Notes under the pieces: model-generated
What the model was told of the DNA's origin: nothing
The model's database searches: none
The model's input: only the letters and a program-made list of their open reading frames with translations
Source: Spirochaetaceae bacterium
GTDB taxonomy: Bacteria; Spirochaetota; Spirochaetia; Treponematales; Breznakiellaceae
Reading direction: 5' to 3'
DNA: 9,049 nt
Assembly (NCBI GenBank): GCA_031273985.1
Contig: JAISQV010000086.1
Location: 1-9,049, forward strand
Part shown: positions 1 through 6,288 of the stretch, one piece after another
Position numbering within the stretch: position 1 is the stretch's first letter
Layout of the letters: each line of letters opens with the position of its first letter
Position numbers and translations under genes: made by a program

Positions 1-777
1 AAGGAACAGCTTACCAAACAGAAGGCCAATCTAATCCGGGATAAATTCCGGGACGCCAATCTGCCGGTTATCGCCGTATCGGCCTATACCAACCTGGTGC
101 ATCCCGATCCCGAAAAACGAAAGGCCAACATCGCCTATATCAAGATGATGATGGAACGGGCCCTGGACCTGGGCTGCCCCTACGTGGCCAGCGAGACCGG
201 CACCTATAACCGGGACAGCGACTGGGTGTGGCACGACGACAACGCCTCCGAATCGGCCTACGAGGAAGCCTGCGAGGTGATCTACGATATTACCCGTTTT
301 GCGCGGGAGGTAGGGGCGGTTTTTATCATCGAAAATTATGTGAACAACGTGATCGGTTCGGTGGACCAGGTTCTGCGGCTCTTCAAGGACATCAACCTGC
401 CCAACATCAAGCTCATCTGCGATCCCACCAACTACTTTGACGAGAGCAACATCGATGATGTGGATGGCGAACTCAGGCGGATATTTGCCGCCCTTTCGGA
501 CAAGATGGTCATTGCCCACGCCAAGGACTGCAAGCGGGCGGCCAGCGCCGAGGAGAAACACGCCGCCATTGACGCCGACGAGTCCCACACCTTCCGGGGC
601 TCAGGGGCGGTTGAACTCCCTGCGGCGGGCCTGGGCGTACTGAACTATGATCTGTACGTGAAGCTCCTGGCCCAGGACCATCCCAACATGCCCCTCATTA
701 TCGAACACCTGGACGAAAACGACATTAAGCGGGCCCAGGACTTTGTGAAGGGCGCCCTAAAGCGGCAAGGGGTGTAA
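1..777 (+). CDS. Sugar phosphate isomerase/epimerase family TIM-barrel protein, 5'-truncated by window edge
   Basis: The frame is open from the first base, so the N-terminus lies outside the window; 258 residues are visible. A GTG at 97 is in frame, but the residues before it read as normal family sequence, so it is probably not the start. The protein looks like a xylose-isomerase-like (AP endonuclease 2 fold) TIM barrel. The four expected metal ligands of this fold are visible in order, numbering from the first visible residue: E111 (IIENYVN), D141 (CDPTNY), H173 (AHAKD) and E235 (IIEHLDE). Members of this fold isomerise, epimerise or dehydrate sugars, inositols and keto-glycosides using a divalent metal, normally in the cytoplasm. 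About 30-50 N-terminal residues are probably missing. It shares its likely role with the two TIM-barrel genes downstream, but a promoter lies between them. The exact substrate is unknown. Confidence 0.88.
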   Translation, partial: KEQLTKQKANLIRDKFRDANLPVIAVSAYTNLVHPDPEKRKANIAYIKMMMERALDLGCPYVASETGTYNRDSDWVWHDDNASESAYEEACEVIYDITRFAREVGAVFIIENYVNNVIGSVDQVLRLFKDINLPNIKLICDPTNYFDESNIDDVDGELRRIFAALSDKMVIAHAKDCKRAASAEEKHAAIDADESHTFRGSGAVELPAAGLGVLNYDLYVKLLAQDHPNMPLIIEHLDENDIKRAQDFVKGALKRQGV

Positions 778-803
778 CGAAACCTCCGTAAGTATTCTTG
801 GGT

Positions 804-818
804 AACAGTAATATTGTT
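804..818. promoter_or_regulatory. Dyad-symmetric element upstream of the promoter (candidate operator)
   Basis: The 15 bases AACAGTAATATTGTT form an odd-length palindrome with 6 of 7 base pairs matching around a central A. The element ends about 35 bases before the -35 box, a usual place for an activator or a second repressor site. Its core TAATATT (809-815) recurs at 831-837, 22 bases on, about two helical turns. AT-rich DNA produces such matches by chance, so this is only a candidate; no regulator gene is visible in the window to pair with it. Confidence 0.3.
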
Positions 819-853
819 GCGGCCAAACGTTAATATTTTTGCTTTTTGTTTTA

Positions 854-882
854 TTGACAGGAGCATACAAATATCTTAAATT
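854..882 (+). promoter_or_regulatory. Predicted sigma-70-type promoter of the main operon
   Basis: A perfect -35 hexamer TTGACA occupies 854-859. With a 17-base spacer the -10 would be TAAATT (877-882, 4 of 6 to consensus); with 16 bases it would be TTAAAT (876-881, also 4 of 6). Transcription would begin near 889, leaving a leader of about 25 bases. The surrounding gap is strikingly AT-rich compared with the GC-rich genes on both sides. It is the only clear gap in the window, which makes it the natural promoter of the operon starting at 916. The -10 is imperfect, so activity may depend on a regulator. Confidence 0.6.
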
Positions 883-899
883 ATATCCAATATTTAAGA
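874..899. promoter_or_regulatory. Inverted repeat overlapping the -10 and start site (candidate operator)
   Basis: TCTTAAAT (874-881) is followed after 10 bases by its exact reverse complement ATTTAAGA (892-899). The arm centres are 18 bases apart, a spacing that suits a dimeric regulator. The left arm covers the predicted -10 hexamer and the right arm lies just downstream of the predicted start, so a bound protein would block RNA polymerase. An RNA hairpin is less likely, because the arms are short and AT-rich. The bound protein cannot be identified from this window. Confidence 0.4.
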
Positions 900-902
900 A
901 CG

Positions 903-908
903 AAGGAG
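903..908 (+). promoter_or_regulatory. Strong ribosome binding site of the first operon gene
   Basis: AAGGAG lies 7 bases before the ATG at 916. It is one of the two best Shine-Dalgarno matches in the window, with the site near 2930, and supports 916 as the first gene of the transcript. Several later genes rely on weaker sites or on translational coupling. Confidence 0.75.
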
Positions 909-915
909 TATAACC

Positions 916-2055
916 ATGAAAAAGTTGCGTGCGGGAATTATCGGCGTCGGCTTCATCGGCGCGGTGCATATTGAACAGCTCCGCCGCCTTGGCAATGTGG
1001 AGGCGGCGGCCCTGACCGATGCGCTGGACCCCAAGGGAAAGGCCGAGGCCTTTTCGGTGCCCGCCGCTTACACCGATTACAAAGAAATGATCGACCGGGA
1101 AACCCTCGACAGTATTCATATCTGTACTCCCAACAGTACCCATTTCGAGATCGCCATGTACGCCCTGGAGAAAGGGGTCAACGTGATCTGTGAAAAGCCG
1201 ATGACCTGTACGGTAGAGGAGGCGAAACAGCTTACCGCAAAGGCAAAAGAAAAGGGCCTGGTCAACGCTATCAACTTCAACTGCCGGTTTTATCCGCTGG
1301 TGTACCAGATCCGGGAGATGGTCCGCGCCGGGGAACTGGGGAATATCTACACCATCCACGGGAGTTACTTGCAGGACTGGCTCTACCTGGACACGGACTA
1401 CAGTTGGCGGCTGGAGCCGCATCTCAGCGGCGCTTCCCGGGCCTTTTCCGACATCGGTTCCCACTGGCTCGATCTGGTTGAGTTTGTGACGGGCCTCAAG
1501 GCGGTGGAGGTGCTGGCGGATTTCGCCGTCTTCCACAAGACCCGCAGGAAGCCCCTGAAACCGGTGGACACCTATTCCGGCATGGCCCTGCGTCCCGAGG
1601 ATTACGAGGAGGTGCCCATCAATACGGAGGATTACGCCACTGTATTGTTTCACTTTGACAACGGCGCCCATGGGTGCTGTAATATCAGCCAGGTCTTTGC
1701 GGGACGCAAGAACCAGATAGTGGCGGCCATAGGCGGCAGCAAGTGCGCGGTCCACTGGGATTCGGAGAATTCAAACGCCCTCTGGGTGGGCCGGCGGGAA
1801 ACCATGAACGGCGAGATCGTCAAGGACCCGTCCATCCTTAAACCAGGAACCGCGCAGATCACCAGCTATCCGGGCGGCCATGTGGAGGGTTTCCCCGATA
1901 CCTTCAAACAGAACTTCAAAAAAATCTACGCCGCCATAGCCTGTGGCAAACCGGTATGCGGCGAATACGCCACCTTTGACGACGGGCTGCGGGAGATGAT
2001 CTTCTGCGAGAAGGTGGTGCAGAGCGCGAAAGAAAACCGCTGGGTGAAAATTTAA
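916..2055 (+). CDS. Gfo/Idh/MocA family NAD(P)-dependent oxidoreductase (379 aa)
   Basis: The N-terminus is a Rossmann fold with the dinucleotide-binding motif GVGFIG at residues 10-15. The family signature ICEKP follows at 91-95, with the catalytic-type lysine K94. The second domain carries DIGSHWLDL starting at D179, which places the usual active-site residues H183 and D186. Length is normal for the family. Such enzymes reversibly oxidise a hydroxyl of a sugar, inositol or glycoside in the cytoplasm. ATG at 916 is supported by AAGGAG 7 bases upstream. The stop codon directly abuts the ATG of the next gene. Being first after the promoter and next to TIM-barrel isomerase genes, it probably performs the first oxidation of a shared substrate. 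Inositol dehydrogenase (IolG), glucose-fructose oxidoreductase and 3-keto-glycoside-forming dehydrogenases are all possible; the sequence does not decide between them. Confidence 0.93.
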   Translation: MKKLRAGIIGVGFIGAVHIEQLRRLGNVEAAALTDALDPKGKAEAFSVPAAYTDYKEMIDRETLDSIHICTPNSTHFEIAMYALEKGVNVICEKPMTCTVEEAKQLTAKAKEKGLVNAINFNCRFYPLVYQIREMVRAGELGNIYTIHGSYLQDWLYLDTDYSWRLEPHLSGASRAFSDIGSHWLDLVEFVTGLKAVEVLADFAVFHKTRRKPLKPVDTYSGMALRPEDYEEVPINTEDYATVLFHFDNGAHGCCNISQVFAGRKNQIVAAIGGSKCAVHWDSENSNALWVGRRETMNGEIVKDPSILKPGTAQITSYPGGHVEGFPDTFKQNFKKIYAAIACGKPVCGEYATFDDGLREMIFCEKVVQSAKENRWVKI

Positions 2056-2922
2056 ATGTTTAAAATAGGAACGCTGGCCGACTGGTTCGGGAAGGGCATT
2101 GTTGAGGGTATCCGGGAATCCCGGCGCTGCGGGGCAGACGGGGTGCAGCTTTACGCATGGAACGAATTCGATCCCCGGACGGTGAAGGCGGAAACGGTCA
2201 GGGCGGTGCGGGATACCGCCAAAGAATGCGGGCAGGAAGTGGCGGCCCTCTGCGGAGAACTGGGGGGCCATGGCTTCGAGATTGCCGCCGACAATCCCCA
2301 AAAGATCGACTACCTCAAGCGGGTGGTGGACTTGGCCCTGGAATTGGAGTGCGGGATCGTTACCACCCATATCGGTATCGTTCCCGCCGATGGGGAAAGT
2401 GAAAAGTACGCCGTCATGAAGAAGGCCTGTGTCGAAATCGGCGCTTATGCCGCCGCCCATGGGGCCGTGGTGGCGATAGAAACCGGCCCCGAGCCGGTGG
2501 CCCGCCTCAAGGCCTTTGTAGACGCTTGTAACGCTGGCGGCGGTCGCGGTATCGGCGTCAACTACGATCCCGCCAATCTGGTGATGGTAACCGGCGACGA
2601 CGAGGTGGAAGGGGTGCGCCGCGCCGCATCTTCCATCGTGCATACCCACGCGAAGGACGGCAGGATGAACCACTTCGCCGGTCCCGGCGAGGTCTACGCT
2701 CTCTTTGCCCAGGGGGGAATCGAGGCCCTCAGTCAAGTCTCCGCATGGTTTACCGAAACGCCCCTGGGTCAGGGCGCGGTCCGCTGGCTGTCCTACCTCA
2801 GAGCCCTCAAGGAAACGGGTTATGACGGCTACCTCACCATAGAACGGGAGGTGAAGGAGAACGCCGCAGAGGATATCCTCACCGCCGTCAAATTCCTTAA
2901 AGAGATAATTCCGCAAATATAG
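2056..2922 (+). CDS. Sugar phosphate isomerase/epimerase family TIM-barrel protein (288 aa)
   Basis: This is a complete xylose-isomerase-like TIM barrel. The four metal-ligand positions typical of the fold are visible: E142 (AIETGPEP), D171 (NYDPANL), H198 (VHTHAKD) and E263 (LTIERE). These match the layout of the IolE/IolI and D-tagatose 3-epimerase group. The length of 288 residues is normal. The ATG follows the stop of the preceding dehydrogenase with no gap. A GGTGA at 2043-2047, inside that gene's end, can act as the ribosome binding site at a spacing of 8, so the two genes are probably coupled. It likely isomerises, epimerises or dehydrates the keto product of the dehydrogenase, but the substrate is not identifiable. 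It differs clearly in sequence from the TIM-barrel proteins at 1 and 2939, so a recent tandem duplication is unlikely. Confidence 0.9.
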   Translation: MFKIGTLADWFGKGIVEGIRESRRCGADGVQLYAWNEFDPRTVKAETVRAVRDTAKECGQEVAALCGELGGHGFEIAADNPQKIDYLKRVVDLALELECGIVTTHIGIVPADGESEKYAVMKKACVEIGAYAAAHGAVVAIETGPEPVARLKAFVDACNAGGGRGIGVNYDPANLVMVTGDDEVEGVRRAASSIVHTHAKDGRMNHFAGPGEVYALFAQGGIEALSQVSAWFTETPLGQGAVRWLSYLRALKETGYDGYLTIEREVKENAAEDILTAVKFLKEIIPQI

Positions 2923-2938
2923 ACAGATAGGGGGAAAT

Positions 2939-3850
2939 ATGAAACTTGGACTGGTAACGGCGATTCTGCCGGATTTGAGTTTTGAGGAAGTGGTGGATTA
3001 TGCGTCCACGGTGGGCTTTGAATGTCTTGAAGTCTGCTGCTGGCCTAAAGGGAAGGCGGTACGCCGTTATGCGGGGGTAACCCACATCGATCTTGAGGAC
3101 CTTACGGTTCAAAAAATGGCTTACTATACGGATTACGCCAAAGAACGGGGCGTCTCCATAAGCTCTCTGGGCTATTATCCCAATCCGCTGGACGCCGATA
3201 AGGACACGGCGGCGGCGGCCTTGGAGCATCTCAGGAAGCTGATACGCGTATCCGCCGAAATGGGCGTCGGCATGGTTACCACCTTTATCGGCAGGGATAA
3301 AAACAAAACCGTAGAGGAAAACCTGGAACTTTTCAAAAAAACCTGGGACCCGATCATCAAGTTCGCGGAGGAAAAGCAGGTGAAGATCGCCATCGAAAAC
3401 TGCCCCATGCTGTACACCGCCAATGAATGGCCCGGCGGTAACAACCTGGCCTGTACCCCGGATATATGGCGTAAAATGTTTGCCCTCATCCCCAGCGCCA
3501 ACTTCGGCCTCAACTACGATCCCTCCCACTTCTACCTTCAGGGGGCAAGCTACACCAAGCCCCTGTACGAATTCAGGGATCGTATCTTCCACGTCCACTT
3601 CAAGGACATCAAGGTGTACCAGGAAAAACTCGACGAATACGGTTACTTCTCCTATCCGGCCCTCTGGCATTCTCCCAAACTGCCCGGCCTGGGGGGAGTC
3701 GACTTCAGCGTCTTCTGTTCCGCCCTCTGCGACATCCGCTACAACGGGCCCGCCTGCATTGAGGTTGAGGACAAGGCCTTTGAGGGCAGTCCGGCGCTGG
3801 TAAAGCAGGGTATCGAACAGAGTTACCGCTATATGCGCCAGTTTGTATAA
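2939..3850 (+). CDS. Sugar phosphate isomerase/epimerase family TIM-barrel protein (303 aa)
   Basis: This is a second complete TIM barrel of the xylose-isomerase-like superfamily in the operon. Putative metal ligands are E153 (AIENCPM), D194 (NYDPSHF), H220 (FHVHFKD) and E275 (CIEVEDK). The HVHFKD and NYDPSH forms are common in the group annotated as IolE-like isomerases/epimerases. The ATG at 2939 is preceded by AGGGGGA around 2930-2935, a good ribosome binding site, after a 16-base gap. A long insert between the histidine and the last glutamate (about residues 224-262) includes PGLGGVDF, a segment often seen in this family near the substrate pocket. The reaction is probably a metal-dependent isomerisation, epimerisation or elimination on a sugar derivative; the substrate is unknown. 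Confidence 0.9.
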   Translation: MKLGLVTAILPDLSFEEVVDYASTVGFECLEVCCWPKGKAVRRYAGVTHIDLEDLTVQKMAYYTDYAKERGVSISSLGYYPNPLDADKDTAAAALEHLRKLIRVSAEMGVGMVTTFIGRDKNKTVEENLELFKKTWDPIIKFAEEKQVKIAIENCPMLYTANEWPGGNNLACTPDIWRKMFALIPSANFGLNYDPSHFYLQGASYTKPLYEFRDRIFHVHFKDIKVYQEKLDEYGYFSYPALWHSPKLPGLGGVDFSVFCSALCDIRYNGPACIEVEDKAFEGSPALVKQGIEQSYRYMRQFV

Positions 3851-3861
3851 GGAAGATTGAA

Positions 3862-4836
3862 GTGCTTAAGATCGGACTGGTTGGCCTTGGCGGTATAGGG
3901 CAGGTGCATCTTTCCACCTATCAGCACCTTGAGGACTGTGAGGTGACGGCGATCTGCGATCCTTCGGAGGCGGGGCGGGAGCGGGCGAAGGCGAAGGGCA
4001 TCCCCTGTTACGGTGACCTCCCGTCCTTACTGGAAGCCCGCGCTGTTGATGTGGTGGATGTCTGCGTTCCCTCGTTCCTCCACCGGGACCGCGTTATGGA
4101 GGCCCTGGCGCACGGCCTTCCGGTGATCTGCGAGAAGCCCCTGGCCCTGAGCGGCGCCCATGTGCGGGAGATGTATGCCCTGGCGGAGAAGAAGGGTCTT
4201 CCCCTCTTTGTGGGTCATGTGTTGCAGTTTTATCCCGCTTCCAAAGCGCTTCACGCCATGGTGGAAGACGGGCGTTTCGGCAGGGCCCTCGACGCGGTCT
4301 TCCTGCGCCTCTCCGCCTGCCCCAAATGGGCCGGCGGGGGCTGGCTTTTCGACAAGGCCAAGAGCGGCCTCCTTCCCTTCGATCTGCACATTCACGATCT
4401 GGACCTTATAATCAGCCTCTTTGGAAAGCCCGAACGGTACGAGGTCTTTTCCGGGGGCCGCGAAGGGCTTGGCTACAGGGAACAGTACCGCTTCGTTTAT
4501 CAGTATAAAGACCTCAACGTCTGCGCCGAAGCCGCGTGGTACAAGGCGGAGTTCCCCTTTACCGCCGCTTGGCGGGTGTATTTTGAAAAGGCCGTGGTCA
4601 TCTATGACGGCAATAAACTTACCGCCTATAAGGACGAGGGCCCGCCGGAGGAATTCGACATTGAGGAGAAGTTCAAGATTCCCACGGGGATTAACCTTCC
4701 CCCCACAGGGGTCTTTTATGAGGAATTGAGTTTCTTCCTTGACCGTATACGGGCGGGGGACAAGACCCTGTACCGCCGGGACGAGATAATCGCCCTCATT
4801 GATATTCTGGAAAACATCGCACAGGAGTCGCCATGA
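3862..4836 (+). CDS. Gfo/Idh/MocA family NAD(P)-dependent oxidoreductase (324 aa, GTG start)
   Basis: The start is GTG at 3862, chosen because GGAAG at 3851-3855 lies 6 bases upstream and because the Rossmann fold begins at once: the nucleotide motif GLGGIG occupies residues 8-13. The family lysine lies in ICEKP (K92), and the second-domain motif DLHIHDLDL begins at D174, giving H178 and D179 as the likely catalytic pair. At 324 residues it is shorter than the dehydrogenase at 916 (379) and differs widely from it in the C-terminal domain, so the two are probably different enzymes rather than a duplication. Its final codons overlap the start of deoC by four bases (ATGA), so the two are likely translated together. 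One possible role is to reverse or complement the first oxidation after the isomerase steps, as in oxidise-rearrange-reduce schemes; that is inference. Confidence 0.92.
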   Translation: MLKIGLVGLGGIGQVHLSTYQHLEDCEVTAICDPSEAGRERAKAKGIPCYGDLPSLLEARAVDVVDVCVPSFLHRDRVMEALAHGLPVICEKPLALSGAHVREMYALAEKKGLPLFVGHVLQFYPASKALHAMVEDGRFGRALDAVFLRLSACPKWAGGGWLFDKAKSGLLPFDLHIHDLDLIISLFGKPERYEVFSGGREGLGYREQYRFVYQYKDLNVCAEAAWYKAEFPFTAAWRVYFEKAVVIYDGNKLTAYKDEGPPEEFDIEEKFKIPTGINLPPTGVFYEELSFFLDRIRAGDKTLYRRDEIIALIDILENIAQESP

Positions 4837-5573
4837 ACACCATTACCGCCCTTGACATTGCCGGGATGATCGATCATTCCCTGCTTAACCCGAAATACAC
4901 CCGGCAGGAAGTGGAGGCGGGTTGCCGTCTTGCGGAGGAATACCGATGCGTCACCGTGTGCGTCAAACCCTGCGACGCGGCCCTGGCTTACGGCATTCTC
5001 AAGGGTTCGGGGGTGATTACCACCACCGTCGCCGGCTTTCCCCACGGGAGCAATCTCACGGAGATAAAGACGCTGGAGACGAGGCGGGCCATAGAGGAGG
5101 GCTGCGGCGAGGTCGATATGGTGATGAACATAGGCCGCTTCCTTTCCGGCGATTACAACCTGGTACAGGACGATATTTCGGCGGTCGTCGAGGAAGCCCA
5201 CCGGGTGGGGGCCCGCGTAAAGGTGATTCTTGAAAACGCCTATCTTACGGCGGATCAGATCAGGAAGGCCTGCGAGCTTGCGGCGGCGGCCGGGGCGGAC
5301 TTTACCAAGACCTCCACGGGCTATGCCCCCTACGGCGCGCGGATCGCGGATCTCAGGATCATGCGGGCCAATACCCCCCTTACCATGCAGGTAAAGGCCG
5401 CCGGCGGGGTCAGGCAGCTTGACGATGCCCTGGCGGTACGGGCGGTGGGGGCCAGCCGTTTCGGGTGCACCACCACGGAAAAGATGATAAAGGAAGCGCG
5501 GGAACGGGAGGCCAGGGGGGAGCTTGTTGTCCCCGGGGACAGCGAGGTGCGGGAACTGGCCTACCTCAGATAA
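4833..5573 (+). CDS. deoC: Deoxyribose-phosphate aldolase, DeoC family (246 aa)
   Basis: DeoC cleaves 2-deoxy-D-ribose 5-phosphate to glyceraldehyde 3-phosphate and acetaldehyde through a Schiff base, in the cytoplasm. The class I aldolase hallmarks are present: D95 in EVDMVMNIG, the Schiff-base lysine K159 in FTKTSTGY, and the second active-site lysine K188 in VKAAGGVR. The N-terminal IDHSLLNP and the TVAGFPHG segment (residues 65-72) are also typical. Length is normal for bacterial DeoC. The phosphate-binding stretch near the C-terminus reads FGCTTTEK (210-217), with threonines where the usual form is GASS or GTSS. The start overlaps the preceding stop (ATGA), and CAGGAG at 4822-4827 can serve as ribosome binding site. 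No phosphopentomutase or nucleoside phosphorylase gene is nearby, so nucleoside salvage is not the obvious context. It may act on a deoxy-sugar phosphate made by the neighbouring enzymes. Confidence 0.95.
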   Translation: MNTITALDIAGMIDHSLLNPKYTRQEVEAGCRLAEEYRCVTVCVKPCDAALAYGILKGSGVITTTVAGFPHGSNLTEIKTLETRRAIEEGCGEVDMVMNIGRFLSGDYNLVQDDISAVVEEAHRVGARVKVILENAYLTADQIRKACELAAAAGADFTKTSTGYAPYGARIADLRIMRANTPLTMQVKAAGGVRQLDDALAVRAVGASRFGCTTTEKMIKEAREREARGELVVPGDSEVRELAYLR

Positions 5574-5577
5574 TCGC

Positions 5578-6288
5578 ATGGTAGAAGTATCGGGCCTTAC
5601 CAAAAACTACGGAAGCCACAGGGCGCTTGATAACCTCAGTTTTACCCTCAGGGATGGGGAGATCACGGGGCTCTTGGGCCTTAACGGGGCCGGGAAATCC
5701 ACCACGATGAATATCATCACCGGCTGCCTTTCGGCCGGTTCGGGGAAGGTTCTTATCAACGGCATAGACATAGAGGCGGAGCCGGAACGGGCCAAGCTCC
5801 ATATCGGCTACCTGCCCGAGATACCGCCCCTCTACACGGACATGAAGGTCCGTGAATACCTGGACTTTGTGTGCGACATAAAGAGGGTGGGGGAGGGCCG
5901 GAAGGAGCGGATGGAGGCGATCCGCGCCGGAACCGGCATCGGGGAGGTGTACGGGCGGCTTATCGGGAACCTCTCCAAAGGCTACAGGCAGCGGGTAGGG
6001 CTGGCCGCCGCCCTGACGGGGAATCCGGCGGTCCTGGTGCTGGACGAACCCACGGTGGGCCTCGATCCGGCCCAGATAATCGAGATTCGGAATCTGATCC
6101 TTGAGCTGGGGAAGACCTGCACGGTACTCCTCTCGTCCCACATCCTTCAGGAGGTACAGGCCGTTTGCGGCCGCGTGATTGTGCTCCACGAGGGGCGGAT
6201 TGCGGCGGATCTGCGGAACGACGAAATGGGAAGCGGCGCTTCGCTCGAAAAAATATTCATCGATCTGGTAAAGGGCGCGGAGGGCTAG
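5578..6288 (+). CDS. ABC transporter ATP-binding protein, GldA-like (236 aa)
   Basis: This is a nucleotide-binding subunit of an ABC-2 type system. Walker A is GLNGAGKST (residues 34-42), the signature is LSKGYRQR (132-139), Walker B is VLVLDEP (152-158), and the H-loop histidine is H188 in SSHIL. At the Q-loop position the sequence reads GYLPEIPPLY, so glutamate E81 stands where most ABC ATPases have glutamine; this form is common in GldA and related ATPases. ATG at 5578 is preferred: it lies 4 bases after the deoC stop and begins directly at the first beta strand (VEVSGLTKNYG). An in-frame TTG at 5524 would add 18 residues overlapping deoC with no homologous look. No ribosome binding site is visible, so translation probably depends on ribosomes finishing deoC. 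It would power the membrane partner encoded next; the cargo is unknown. Confidence 0.93.
   Translation: MVEVSGLTKNYGSHRALDNLSFTLRDGEITGLLGLNGAGKSTTMNIITGCLSAGSGKVLINGIDIEAEPERAKLHIGYLPEIPPLYTDMKVREYLDFVCDIKRVGEGRKERMEAIRAGTGIGEVYGRLIGNLSKGYRQRVGLAAALTGNPAVLVLDEPTVGLDPAQIIEIRNLILELGKTCTVLLSSHILQEVQAVCGRVIVLHEGRIAADLRNDEMGSGASLEKIFIDLVKGAEG

Noticed and set aside
778..853. A transcription terminator after the first gene, suggested by the T-rich run at 836-852
   Set aside because: The only stem before the T-run is about four AT-rich base pairs (CAAA 824-827 with TTTG 838-841). That is too weak for an intrinsic terminator.
1771..2916. A 381-codon minus-strand open frame opposite the dehydrogenase and TIM-barrel genes (and similar ones at 757-1755, 2897-3670 and 4716-5603)
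   Set aside because: All mirror strongly supported + strand genes, have no recognisable motif and no ribosome binding site context. They are by-products of codon bias.
2056..3850. Tandem duplication of the two adjacent TIM-barrel genes
   Set aside because: Apart from the shared metal-site motifs the two proteins differ throughout, including length and the region between the last two ligands. They are distant members of one superfamily.
916..4836. A standard myo-inositol (iol) operon
   Set aside because: The Gfo/Idh/MocA and TIM-barrel families fit, but no IolB, IolC, IolD or IolJ gene is present and DeoC is not part of that pathway. Names such as iolG or iolE are not justified.
5524..5577. 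An upstream TTG start for the ABC ATPase that would overlap deoC
   Set aside because: The extra 18 residues do not look like the start of an ABC ATPase, whereas ATG 5578 begins right at the first strand of the domain and follows the deoC stop closely.
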